NCBI GenBank assembly: GCA_051027215.1
Contig: JBPCXR010000268.1
Coordinates: forward strand, 6,751 to 70,750
From: CALHVX01 sp051027215
Lineage (GTDB): Bacteria; Pseudomonadota; Gammaproteobacteria; Pseudomonadales; Azotimanducaceae
Reading direction: 5' to 3'
Length of the DNA: 64,000 nucleotides
Below the pieces are notes generated by a model, which saw only the letters and a program-made list of their open reading frames with translations, searched no databases and was not told the origin of the DNA. Positions 51,089 to 60,000 of this stretch are shown here, piece by piece. The number at the start of each line of letters is the position of its first letter. The first letter of the stretch is position 1. The position numbers were made by a program, and so were the translations under genes.

Positions 51089-54000
51089 ACGAGGCCTCCC
51101 AGGGTCCGGGGTTCGTCCACTTGCGAGTGCATAGCGAGTACTCGTTGGCCGATGGCATTGTTCGGGTCAAACCGCTGGCGAAACAGGTAGCTGCAGCAGG
51201 TATGGCAGCCGTAGCGTTGACCGATCTCGGCAACTTGTTCGGCTTGGTGAAGTTCTATCAGGCTTGTATCGGCGCCGGGGTAAAGCCCATTGTCGGTGCC
51301 GATCTGAGTTTTCCGCTAGAAGATGGCGCCCAAGCTCGAGTGACTGTGTTGGCGCAAAATGAAGTGGGCTATCAAAACCTCATTCGTCTGGTTTCCGCAG
51401 GTTACGTCGATTCGGATGACTATGGCCGTGTTACTCGAGAACAAATTAAGGAGCATAACGCGGGTTTGCTGCTGCTCAGCGGTGGGCTGTATGGCGACAT
51501 TGGCCAGGCACTGATTAAGGATGACTTAGTTAGCGCGCGGACCTTAGCCCTGGACTGGGCTGCCAGCTTCGACAACCGCTGCTACCTGGAGCTTACCCGC
51601 AGCGGCCGTAGCGCCGAGGAGGGCTACGTGCGGCAAGCTGTGGCGCTGGCTGCGGCGCTGGATCTGCCGGTGGTGGCCACCAACGATGTTTGTTTTTTGA
51701 ACGAGGACGACTTCGAGGCCCATGAAACCCGAGTCTGCATTCACGAAGGTCGAGTGTTGGATGATCCACGGCGGGAACGGCGCTATTCAGCGCAGCAATA
51801 CCTGTGCAGCGAGGAAGAGATGGCCCGTAGATTTCACGATCTACCGGCGGCGCTCGCTAACAGCGTAGAGATTGCCCAGCGCTGCAATGTGCAGCTATCT
51901 CTAGGCCAATACTACTTGCCCAATTATCCGGTACCCGAAGGCGTCACGCTGGCAGAGTTTCTGCAACAGTGCGCGAGCGACGGTTTGCAGCAACGCTTAG
52001 CCGCGCGAAGCGAGGCTCTGCGTTTTAGCCCCGAGGACTACGCGAACCGGCTCGATTTTGAGCTGAACGTGATTAATCAGATGGGCTTTCCCGGCTACTT
52101 TTTAATCGTTATGGAATTTATTCAATGGGCTAAGGCCAACGGCATTCCGGTTGGTCCGGGTCGTGGCAGTGGTGCCGGATCGCTGGTGGCGTTCGCCCTA
52201 GGCATTACTGATCTAGACCCGCTGGATTATGACCTGCTGTTTGAGCGGTTCCTGAATCCAGAGCGGGTCTCCATGCCGGACTTTGACGTGGATTTCTGCA
52301 TGGAAGGTCGTGACAAAGTGATCGCCCACGTGGCCGAACGCTACGGTCAGAATGCCGTTAGTCAGATCATCACTTTTGGAACCATGGCGGCCAAAGCAGT
52401 GGTACGGGATGTGGCCAGAGTGCAGGGCAAGCCCTACGGTTTGGCAGATAAGCTCTCGAAGCTGATTCCGTTCGAGGTGGGCATGACCCTGGCCAAAGCT
52501 GTAGAAACCACAGAAGAGCTGCGGCAGTTCATTGATGACAGCGAAGAAGTTAATGAAATCATGGAGATGGCTTACAAACTTGAAGGCGTTGTCCGCAATG
52601 TAGGACGCCATGCTGGTGGGGTAGTGATCGCGCCATCGGCGCTCACAGATTTCGTACCGCTATACCGTGAAGATCAGGGCGTCGGCTTGGTCTCGCAGTT
52701 CGACAAAGACGATGTAGAACAGGCTGGACTGGTGAAGTTCGATTTTCTCGGCCTGAAAACCCTGACTATTATCGATTGGGCGGTACAGGCAGTTAACGCA
52801 GCGCTGCCACAGGGAGCACAGCCACTGGACATTGATCGGCTGCCGTTGGACGATCCCGCGACCTTCGAATTGCTGCGCAAAGCTGAAACCACTGGCGTGT
52901 TTCAGCTTGAATCTCGAGGCATGAAAGACCTGATCCGCAGGCTCTTGCCAGACACCATCGAAGACATCATTGCGTTGGTCGCGTTGTTTCGGCCAGGACC
53001 ACTGCAGTCCGGGGCCGTGGACGACTTCATTGATCGCAAGCATGGTCGGGCGTCTGTAACCGTACCCCATCCCAGTATTAGCGAAGTGCTAAGCGGCACT
53101 TACGGCGTCATTTTGTATCAGGAACAAGTGATGCAAATTGCCCAGGTGCTGGCTGGATTCACGCTGGGTCAAGCAGACCTATTACGCCGGGCCATGGGCA
53201 AGAAAAAGCCCGAAGAGATGGCCAAGGTGCGTGAGCAGTTCGTTAGCGGCGCCACTGAGCGTGAGGTTGACGCTACCCTCACCGGTGAAATTTTCGACAC
53301 CATGGAGAAGTTTGCTGGATACGCATTCAACAAATCCCACAGCGCCACGTACGCGTTGGTGTCGTTTCAGACCGCCTGGTTAAAGACTCACTATCCTGCT
53401 CAGTTCATGGCGGCGACGCTGTCAGCAGACATGCAGAACACTGACAAGATAGTCACTCTGGTGGATGAATCCCGGCGCATGGGGGTGGAGCTGCAGCCAC
53501 CCTGTGTGAACAGAAGTTTGTACCGCTTCGCCGCGTCGGGGGACGTTCCAGCGCCGGCGCAGCTGAGTGCAACAGCCTGCCCGGAGCCAGGGGTGGTGCT
53601 GTATGGCCTCGGCGCGATCAAAGGTGTCGGTGAAGGGCCGGTTAGCAGCATCATCGAGGCGCGCAACGAAGGCGGAGCATTCGAATCGTTGGCAGACTTC
53701 TGTGCCAGGGTCGACAGCAAGCGTGCAAACAAGCGAGTGCTTGAGGCGTTGATCCGAGCGGGTGCCTTGGATGCGTTGGTGCCTGGCGAGCCAAGCATGG
53801 ACCAGGCGCGCGCGCAGCTGCTTGCTGATCTGCCAGCCGCCATGCAGGGGGCCGAGCAGTCAGCGCGCAATTCCGAGCTTGGGATCAGCGATCTATTTGG
53901 CGCAGACCCCAGCGAATCGCTGACGCCGGCGGTGACCAAATTTGCTGCACCGCTACCCAAGCGAGATCGCCTTGAAGGAGAAAAAGAGGCGCTGGGCTTG

Positions 54001-54651
54001 TACTTGAGTGGCCATCCAATCGATGAGTACCTTGAGGAGATTGGCCAGATTACCGCCACTCGACTGGCGAACTTGCGAGCGCAAAAGGGCACACAAATTG
54101 TGGCAGGTTTGGTGGTGTCGGTGCGAACCATGCGCAACAAGCGCGGTGATGCCATGGGGTTTGTGGTTCTGGACGATCGTAGTGGCCGAGTCGAAGGTTC
54201 GCTGTTTTCCAAGGTTTATGCCGAGCACCAAAGCAAAATTTGTAAAGACGCCATCGTCATCGCTGAGGCCGAGGCCCAGCAAGATGACTTCACCGGCTCC
54301 GTAAAGCTGAAGATCGAGCGCTTGTATACCATTGAAGAAGCGCGGCGCCGATTTGCCCAGAGCCTGTTGATTGACTCACCTGCCTGCGAAACTGCAGAGC
54401 TGGTGCCACGTTTGCGCCGTTGCCTGACACCCCACCGGCGTGCGGAAGCCGGCTGCCCGGTTGCCATTGTCTACCGAGCTACCGAGGCACAAGCGCAGAT
54501 CCTGCTTGGTCCGCAGTGGCAGGTAAGCCCAAGCGACGAGCTGCTGAGCGAGCTGCGCGGAGAGTTTGGTGCTGAGCAAGTGGGGCTACGCTATGAACGC
54601 ATTCCTGTGGCTGCGGCCGCATCGGGTTCCCGCAGCCGCGAACGGGCTTAG
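51085..54651 (+). CDS. dnaE: DNA polymerase III alpha subunit
   Basis: The 1188-residue replicative polymerase has an N-terminal PHP domain (FVHLRVHSEYSLADGIV). The polymerase core includes GPGRGSGAGSLVAFALGITDLDPLDYDLLFERFLNPERVSMPDFDVDFC, with two catalytic Asp, and GYAFNKSHSATYALVSFQTAWLK. A helix-hairpin-helix and an OB fold (IVAGLVVSVRTMRNKRGDAMGFVVLDDRSGRVE) follow, then a short C-terminal tau-binding region. I chose GTG 51085 (GTGA overlap with rnhB); GTG 51076 is possible. accA, usually next, is absent: tilS starts 2 nt after the stop. Confidence 0.97.
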   Translation: MNEASQGPGFVHLRVHSEYSLADGIVRVKPLAKQVAAAGMAAVALTDLGNLFGLVKFYQACIGAGVKPIVGADLSFPLEDGAQARVTVLAQNEVGYQNLIRLVSAGYVDSDDYGRVTREQIKEHNAGLLLLSGGLYGDIGQALIKDDLVSARTLALDWAASFDNRCYLELTRSGRSAEEGYVRQAVALAAALDLPVVATNDVCFLNEDDFEAHETRVCIHEGRVLDDPRRERRYSAQQYLCSEEEMARRFHDLPAALANSVEIAQRCNVQLSLGQYYLPNYPVPEGVTLAEFLQQCASDGLQQRLAARSEALRFSPEDYANRLDFELNVINQMGFPGYFLIVMEFIQWAKANGIPVGPGRGSGAGSLVAFALGITDLDPLDYDLLFERFLNPERVSMPDFDVDFCMEGRDKVIAHVAERYGQNAVSQIITFGTMAAKAVVRDVARVQGKPYGLADKLSKLIPFEVGMTLAKAVETTEELRQFIDDSEEVNEIMEMAYKLEGVVRNVGRHAGGVVIAPSALTDFVPLYREDQGVGLVSQFDKDDVEQAGLVKFDFLGLKTLTIIDWAVQAVNAALPQGAQPLDIDRLPLDDPATFELLRKAETTGVFQLESRGMKDLIRRLLPDTIEDIIALVALFRPGPLQSGAVDDFIDRKHGRASVTVPHPSISEVLSGTYGVILYQEQVMQIAQVLAGFTLGQADLLRRAMGKKKPEEMAKVREQFVSGATEREVDATLTGEIFDTMEKFAGYAFNKSHSATYALVSFQTAWLKTHYPAQFMAATLSADMQNTDKIVTLVDESRRMGVELQPPCVNRSLYRFAASGDVPAPAQLSATACPEPGVVLYGLGAIKGVGEGPVSSIIEARNEGGAFESLADFCARVDSKRANKRVLEALIRAGALDALVPGEPSMDQARAQLLADLPAAMQGAEQSARNSELGISDLFGADPSESLTPAVTKFAAPLPKRDRLEGEKEALGLYLSGHPIDEYLEEIGQITATRLANLRAQKGTQIVAGLVVSVRTMRNKRGDAMGFVVLDDRSGRVEGSLFSKVYAEHQSKICKDAIVIAEAEAQQDDFTGSVKLKIERLYTIEEARRRFAQSLLIDSPACETAELVPRLRRCLTPHRRAEAGCPVAIVYRATEAQAQILLGPQWQVSPSDELLSELRGEFGAEQVGLRYERIPVAAAASGSRSRERA

Positions 54652-54653
54652 CT

Positions 54654-55613
54654 GTGGCACCGGTCGTCATGACCGTGAGTCAGGCACTGCAGCAGTGGCT
54701 GGACGAGTGGCGGGGTAGCAGCGTCGCCCCGGACCAGCAGATTTGCTACGTCGGTTTCAGCGGTGGCATGGATTCGACGGTGTTGCTGCACGCTTTGCAA
54801 CAGCTGCAGCAAGAAGCCGAGCGCGGATTCGAAGTGCGCCCGCTGCACCTCGACCATGCCCTGGATCCCCAGTCCGAACAGTGGCGCGCGCAGTGTCAAC
54901 GATTCTGCGAAGGCTTAGGGTTAACGCTGATCAGCGAGCGCTTGCCTGCCGAGGCATTGAGTGCCGAGCAGCCAGGGTTGGAGGCTGCGGCTCGGGCGGT
55001 GCGATACCGCTTCTTCGAACGTCACTTGAGCCATCCGACAGATGCACTGCTGCTTGCCCACCACAACGATGATCAGGCAGAAACCGTACTACTGCGATTG
55101 CTGCAAGGGCGAGGAATGTTACCCATGCCTGGCAAGCGGCTATTGCCAACAGGGCAGCTGTACCGACCGCTATTGCCCTTGCCGCGTGCGGTTGTCGCGC
55201 AGTATGCCCAAGAGCATGGCTTGAATTGGAGCGAGGATCCCAGCAATCAGAGCTTGGCGCTGGATCGAAACTACTTGCGGCATGTGGTGTGGCCTACTTT
55301 GCTGCGCCGCTGGCCTGGTGCTGGCCAGCAGCTGCTGAGGGTCGCCGACAGTGTCGGACAAAACCAAGCTGCGTTGGCGGGACTGCTCGCCGATCGGCAG
55401 GCTCTTCCAGTGCCATGGTGTCAGGGTCCAGGAGGCGTTGCGGTGTTGCGCGCTTGGCTCGGCAGAAACGGCGAATATGAGGTCACGGACCGCGCCCTGG
55501 GGGAATTTGCCAGGCAGCTGGCGGTTCCGTCGGAGCGCACACCAGTGCTGCAACTCGAAGCTGGAAGACTGCTGCGGCGAGGGGATCAGGTGTGCTATGA
55601 GCGGCGCGATTGA
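54654..55613 (+). CDS. tilS: tRNA(Ile)-lysidine synthase TilS, short form
   Basis: The 319-residue enzyme makes lysidine at position 34 of tRNA-Ile(CAU). The P-loop-like SGGMDSTVLLHAL (near residue 37) and downstream HHNDDQAETVLLRLLQGRG are the TilS signature; LNWSEDPSNQSLALDRNYLRHVVWPTL follows. E. coli TilS has about 430 residues with two C-terminal domains; this one ends at about the first and lacks the second. The frame closes cleanly at TGA and a stem-loop follows, so this looks natural rather than a frameshift. Start GTG 54654 or ATG 54669. Confidence 0.92.
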   Translation: MAPVVMTVSQALQQWLDEWRGSSVAPDQQICYVGFSGGMDSTVLLHALQQLQQEAERGFEVRPLHLDHALDPQSEQWRAQCQRFCEGLGLTLISERLPAEALSAEQPGLEAAARAVRYRFFERHLSHPTDALLLAHHNDDQAETVLLRLLQGRGMLPMPGKRLLPTGQLYRPLLPLPRAVVAQYAQEHGLNWSEDPSNQSLALDRNYLRHVVWPTLLRRWPGAGQQLLRVADSVGQNQAALAGLLADRQALPVPWCQGPGGVAVLRAWLGRNGEYEVTDRALGEFARQLAVPSERTPVLQLEAGRLLRRGDQVCYERRD

Positions 55614-55620
55614 GCCGCTC
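55599..55620 (+). terminator. possible terminator overlapping the tilS stop
   Basis: GAGCGGC (55599-55605) pairs with GCCGCTC (55614-55620) around an 8-nt loop that contains the end of tilS. The following bases are only loosely T-rich, so efficiency is uncertain. A 190-bp gap with a separate promoter candidate follows. Confidence 0.4.
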
Positions 55621-55636
55621 TTCTGATGGCTTTTGA

Positions 55637-55665
55637 TTGAGACCAGGCAGCGCATTTGCTACCGT
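55637..55665 (+). promoter_or_regulatory. possible promoter of pyrG
   Basis: TTGAGA (55637-55642, 5/6 match) and TACCGT (55660-55665, 3/6) are 17 bp apart, leaving a leader of about 130 nt before pyrG. The -10 is weak. Confidence 0.25.
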
Positions 55666-55803
55666 GTCTGCCCATCCTGTAGTCCTCGGTCAGGTCCGTT
55701 ATTGGTCTTGTCCAGGTGACTGCTATTTCCGACAGGTTCCTCCGATTCTGCACGCCGACCAGCGGTATTAGCCCTGATGTTCGGCAATCCGGTTGTGGGT
55801 GTG

Positions 55804-57501
55804 ATGACTAGATATATTTTCGTGACCGGTGGTGTCGTTTCTTCTTTGGGTAAGGGGATTCTGACCTCATCGCTGGCAGCAGTGCTGCAGGCCCGAAATC
55901 TCCGGGTAAACGTGATGAAGCTCGACCCCTACATCAACGTCGATCCCGGCACGATGAGCCCATTCCAGCACGGTGAAGTCTTTGTTACTGCCGACGGTGC
56001 TGAGACGGACCTGGATCTGGGCAACTACGAACGCTTCAGCGGCGTTCCCATGACCAAGCGCAACAACTTCACCACCGGCAGCATCTACGCTGAGGTCATT
56101 CGCCGGGAACGTCGAGGCGACTACCTAGGCGGTACGGTGCAGGTGATCCCACATGTCACCGATGAGATCAAGCGGCGCATCAAAGCCGTAGGTGAAGGCT
56201 ACGAGGTGCTGATCGTAGAAATCGGCGGCACCGTGGGCGATATCGAGTCTCAGCCGTTTCTCGAAGCCATACGTCAGATGCGCTTGGAAGTCGGCAGTTC
56301 AAGGGCGCTGTTCATTCATCTTACCTTGGTGCCGTTCATCAAGACCGCAGGTGAGATTAAAACCAAACCCACCCAGCGCTCGGTTAAGGAGCTGCGCTCC
56401 ATTGGTTTGCAGCCAGACATTCTAGTGTGTCGCTCAGAGCATATGTTGCCGCGATCAGCACGCAGCAAGATCGCTTTGTTCACCAACGTCGAAGAGCGGG
56501 CGGTGGTGCCGCTCATGGACGCCGAAACCATTTATCAAGTCCCCGAGCTGCTGCATCAGGAAGGCTTGGACGAGTACGTTGTCGAGAAGCTCGGCATGAC
56601 TTGTGAGCCTGCTGACCTGTCGGCTTGGCGCAAGGTGGTGCACGCTGAGCTCAATCCCGAACGTGAAATTACCATTGCCATGGTTGGCAAGTACTTAGAA
56701 TTGCTTGATGCGTACAAGTCGCTGACCGAGGCCATCAATCACGCGGGAATTCAGACCCGGACCAAGGTCAAGATCGACTACATCGATGCTCAGGATCTAG
56801 AGCGCCAAGGCATTTCTTTGCTCGATGGGGCTGATGCAGTGCTGGTGCCAGGAGGGTTCGGTGAGCGGGGCCTCGAAGGCAAGATCCTCGCTGCCAACTA
56901 CGCTCGCACCCAGAACGTTCCGTACCTTGGGATCTGTTACGGGCTACACGCGGCGATCATAGAATATGCCCGCAACGTTGTGCACTTGGAAGGTGCGCAC
57001 TCTACCGAGGTGGATCAGAGCAGCCGGCACCCAGTGATTGCGCTGATTTCTGAATGGACCGAGGCGGATGGCCGGGTCGAAGTGCGCAGCGGCGCCGAAG
57101 ACAAGGGCGGCACCATGCGCTTGGGTGAGCAAGTTTGCGTGCTCGATCCAGAAAGCCGAGCTGCCGAGATATACGGGGCCAATACCGTTGCCGAGCGGCA
57201 CCGGCATCGATACGAGGTTAACGAGCGCTATGTCCAGCGTCTGGTCGATGGCGGCATGCGGGTTGCGGGCAGATCAGAAGACGGATCGCTGGTAGAAATG
57301 ATCGAGCTAGATGACCATCCCTGGTTCGTGGCCTGTCAATTTCATCCGGAATTTACCAGTTCACCGCGCCAGGGCCATCCGCTGTTTTCAGGCTTCGTCG
57401 AAGCCGCGAACGCCCGTGCTGCTGCTGGTTCCCGCAGTGAACGTGTGGCCGCGAAGGAAGCGGCAAACCACACGGCCCACAATGCCAGTTCAGAGCGATG
57501 A
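55804..57501 (+). CDS. pyrG: CTP synthase
   Basis: The 565-residue enzyme aminates UTP to CTP using glutamine. The synthetase domain begins TRYIFVTGGVVSSLGKGI and includes KLDPYINVDPGTMSPFQHGEVFVT; the class I glutamine amidotransferase domain has the nucleophile in GICYGLHAAIIEYARN and a CQFHPEF block. It is about 20 residues longer than E. coli PyrG because of an Ala/Ser/Arg-rich tail. I chose ATG 55804; GTG 55801 and ATG 55777 are possible. Its stop overlaps kdsA. Confidence 0.97.
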   Translation: MTRYIFVTGGVVSSLGKGILTSSLAAVLQARNLRVNVMKLDPYINVDPGTMSPFQHGEVFVTADGAETDLDLGNYERFSGVPMTKRNNFTTGSIYAEVIRRERRGDYLGGTVQVIPHVTDEIKRRIKAVGEGYEVLIVEIGGTVGDIESQPFLEAIRQMRLEVGSSRALFIHLTLVPFIKTAGEIKTKPTQRSVKELRSIGLQPDILVCRSEHMLPRSARSKIALFTNVEERAVVPLMDAETIYQVPELLHQEGLDEYVVEKLGMTCEPADLSAWRKVVHAELNPEREITIAMVGKYLELLDAYKSLTEAINHAGIQTRTKVKIDYIDAQDLERQGISLLDGADAVLVPGGFGERGLEGKILAANYARTQNVPYLGICYGLHAAIIEYARNVVHLEGAHSTEVDQSSRHPVIALISEWTEADGRVEVRSGAEDKGGTMRLGEQVCVLDPESRAAEIYGANTVAERHRHRYEVNERYVQRLVDGGMRVAGRSEDGSLVEMIELDDHPWFVACQFHPEFTSSPRQGHPLFSGFVEAANARAAAGSRSERVAAKEAANHTAHNASSER

Positions 57502-58361
57502 TGCGTCTCCTCGATTTCGATGTAGGGCCAGAGCAGCCGTTCTTCTTGATCGCTGGGCCCTGTGTCATAGAAAGTGAAGCGTTAGCGCTGTCTACCGCTG
57601 CGGATCTGAAGACGATTTGTGCCGGGTTGAACATTCCTTTTATCTACAAAAGCTCGTTCGACAAAGCCAATCGTTCCTCTCACGAAAGCTTTCGTGGCCC
57701 TGGGATTGAGGCTGGCCTGCGCATTTTGGAGCGCGTCAAAACCGAGCTGGAAATACCGGTGCTCACCGACGTCCATGAGGATACGCCACTGGATGAAGTC
57801 GCCAGCGTCGTCTCGGTACTGCAAACTCCGGCGTTTCTCTGCCGGCAAACCAATTTCATTCAGAGTGTTTGCCAGCAGGGGATTCCCGTAAATATAAAAA
57901 AGGGCCAGTTTTTAGCGCCCACAGACATGATCCAGGTGGTAGCGAAAGCTCGTGCCACCGGCAATCCAGGCATCCTGGTCTGCGAGCGCGGATTTAGTTT
58001 CGGCTATAACAACCTGGTTTCCGATATGCGCGGCTTGGCAATCATGCGGCAGACGGGCGCCCCGGTGGTATTCGATGCCACTCATTCGGTGCAGATGCCT
58101 GGTGGGCTCGGTTCAAGTTCCGGCGGACAGCGTGAGATGGTCCCGGTGCTGGCTCGTGCCGCTGTAGGCGCTGGCGTGTCCGGCTTATTTATGGAGACTC
58201 ACCCGGATCCGGCCCAGGCGAAATCCGATGGCCCCAACGCCTGGCCGCTGCCGCGTATGGCAGAGTTGTTGCAACTTTTGCAGGCTCTAGATGCGGCCGC
58301 CAAATCGGCTCCCTATGCCGAAACAGCGCTGATGGCTCAGGGCGGAACCCCGGGCAAATGA
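57498..58361 (+). CDS. kdsA: 3-deoxy-D-manno-octulosonate 8-phosphate synthase
   Basis: The 287-residue enzyme condenses phosphoenolpyruvate with arabinose 5-phosphate, making the Kdo-8-phosphate used in LPS core. FFLIAGPCVIESE, YKSSFDKANRSS, VLTDVHE, KKGQFLAP and VFDATHSVQMPGG are all present. The sequence lacks the metal-binding cysteine of the metal-dependent class (N in the KANRSS position is typical of the metal-independent class). It overlaps pyrG by ATGA. Confidence 0.96.
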   Translation: MMRLLDFDVGPEQPFFLIAGPCVIESEALALSTAADLKTICAGLNIPFIYKSSFDKANRSSHESFRGPGIEAGLRILERVKTELEIPVLTDVHEDTPLDEVASVVSVLQTPAFLCRQTNFIQSVCQQGIPVNIKKGQFLAPTDMIQVVAKARATGNPGILVCERGFSFGYNNLVSDMRGLAIMRQTGAPVVFDATHSVQMPGGLGSSSGGQREMVPVLARAAVGAGVSGLFMETHPDPAQAKSDGPNAWPLPRMAELLQLLQALDAAAKSAPYAETALMAQGGTPGK

Positions 58362-58385
58362 CCAGGCTGAGTTTGCTTGTTAGGT

Positions 58386-58391
58386 TATAAT
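58386..58391 (+). promoter_or_regulatory. consensus -10 hexamer upstream of eno
   Basis: A perfect TATAAT lies 41 bp before the eno ATG. I see no -35 at normal spacing; TTGCTT is only 7 bp away. An activator or a simple coincidence are both possible. Confidence 0.35.
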
Positions 58392-58432
58392 CACCCAAAT
58401 TTCAGATAGATAAGTAAGGAATCTCGATAAGC

Positions 58433-59722
58433 ATGACGAAACTTGTTGATGTTGTCGGTCGTCAAGTGCTGGATTCACGGGGAAACCCGACCGTTGAGGC
58501 CGAGGTGTTTACCGCGGATGGGGCAATGGGGCGCGCGGCGGCACCGTCGGGTGCATCTACCGGTTCGCGTGAAGCCCTGGAACTGCGTGACGGAGACCCC
58601 AAACGCTATCTTGGCAAGGGCGTAGAAACCGCCGTTGCAGCAGTCAACGGCCCGCTGAAAGATGCTGTAGTGGGTTTGACTGCTGCAGATCAAGCAGCGA
58701 TTGATCAGACCCTGATCGATGTTGATGGCTCAGAAAACAAGTCTACCTACGGGGCGAACGCGGCGCTGGCAGTATCTCTAGCGGCAGCAAAGGCAGCGGC
58801 AAACAGCGCCGGCATACCCCTGTTCCAGCACATCAACGCGCTAATGGGTGGGGTGCGTATGCGCATGCCGGTGCCCATGATGAACATCATCAACGGCGGT
58901 GAGCACGCGGACAACAACGTCGATATTCAGGAATTCATGATTCAACCGGTGTCTATGGATAGCTTTGCTGAAGCGCTGCGCTGTGGGGCGGAAGTGTTCC
59001 ATGCGCTGAAGGGCGTGCTCAGCAAACGTGGACTGACCACCGCAGTTGGAGACGAAGGCGGGTTCGCGCCGAACCTGGCTTCCAACGCGGAGGCGTTGAC
59101 CGTGATCAGTGAGGCGGTGGCTATCGCTGGCTACAAGCTCGGCACTGATGTGTTGCTGGCCTTGGATTGTGCAGCTAGCGAGTTCTATAGCGATGGTCAA
59201 TACCAGCTGCGCGGAGAAGGGCGGAATTACGATAGCGCCGGATTTACCAATTACCTGGCTGAACTGAGTGATGCCCACCCCATTGCTTCGATTGAAGATG
59301 GCATGGATGAGAACGATTGGGAGGGTTGGAAGCAGCTCACCGAGCGACTCGGGGACCGCGTGCAACTGGTGGGTGATGATCTGTTCGTTACCAACACCAG
59401 CATTCTCGCCGACGGTATTCGTAATGGGGTGGCCAACTCAATTTTGATCAAGCTGAATCAAATCGGCACGTTGACAGAAACCCTTGATGCAGTGCGCATG
59501 GCACATGATGCGGGTTATACCGCGGTGATTTCCCATCGTTCCGGTGAAACCGAGGACACTACCATTGCTGATCTCGCCGTCGGCACGGGCGCCGGGCAGA
59601 TCAAGACCGGTTCGTTATGCCGCTCTGATCGCGTCGCGAAATACAATCAGCTGTTGCGTATCGAGCAGGTAACGCAAGGCCAGGCACCTTATCGCGGTCG
59701 TGCGGAGTTTGAGCGCGCATGA
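58433..59722 (+). CDS. eno: enolase
   Basis: The 429-residue glycolytic enzyme interconverts 2-phosphoglycerate and phosphoenolpyruvate and is also a part of the RNA degradosome. VVGRQVLDSRGNPTVEAEV, PSGASTGSREALELRDGD, GDEGGFAPNL, and the signature LIKLNQIGTLTET near residue 340 are diagnostic, as is SHRSGETEDTTIADLAV. An AAGGA ribosome-binding site precedes the ATG at some distance. ftsB overlaps the stop by 4 nt. Confidence 0.98.
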   Translation: MTKLVDVVGRQVLDSRGNPTVEAEVFTADGAMGRAAAPSGASTGSREALELRDGDPKRYLGKGVETAVAAVNGPLKDAVVGLTAADQAAIDQTLIDVDGSENKSTYGANAALAVSLAAAKAAANSAGIPLFQHINALMGGVRMRMPVPMMNIINGGEHADNNVDIQEFMIQPVSMDSFAEALRCGAEVFHALKGVLSKRGLTTAVGDEGGFAPNLASNAEALTVISEAVAIAGYKLGTDVLLALDCAASEFYSDGQYQLRGEGRNYDSAGFTNYLAELSDAHPIASIEDGMDENDWEGWKQLTERLGDRVQLVGDDLFVTNTSILADGIRNGVANSILIKLNQIGTLTETLDAVRMAHDAGYTAVISHRSGETEDTTIADLAVGTGAGQIKTGSLCRSDRVAKYNQLLRIEQVTQGQAPYRGRAEFERA

Positions 59723-60000
59723 AAGGGTGGGTCACGTTGCTGGTAGTACTCATTCTCGCATTGCAGTACAAACTTTGGTTCAGCGACGTCGGTGTTTTTG
59801 CAGAGCGGCAGCTGCAGCGTGAGTTGAGCGCACAGGAGCAGCGCTACGACGCCCTGGCTGGGCAAAATGCAGAGCTTATGGCTGAAGCTATGGCGTTAAA
59901 GCAGGACCCTAACGCCTTGGAAGCCCGCGCTCGTCGCGATCTGGGCATGATCAAACAAGGCGAGGTGTTTTACTTTGTCCCTGACGGAGTCGAACCCTAG
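59719..60000 (+). CDS. ftsB: cell division protein FtsB
   Basis: The 93-residue protein has one N-terminal membrane helix (about residues 3-21, GWVTLLVVLILALQYKLWF), then a coiled coil (about 28-65) and the C-terminal LEARARRDLGMIKQGEVFYFV motif of the FtsB/DivIC family. It bridges FtsL and FtsQ in the divisome. It overlaps eno (ATGA) and shares its last base with the truD GTG. In relatives ispD and ispF sit between ftsB and truD; they are absent here. Confidence 0.95.
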   Translation: MKGWVTLLVVLILALQYKLWFSDVGVFAERQLQRELSAQEQRYDALAGQNAELMAEAMALKQDPNALEARARRDLGMIKQGEVFYFVPDGVEP

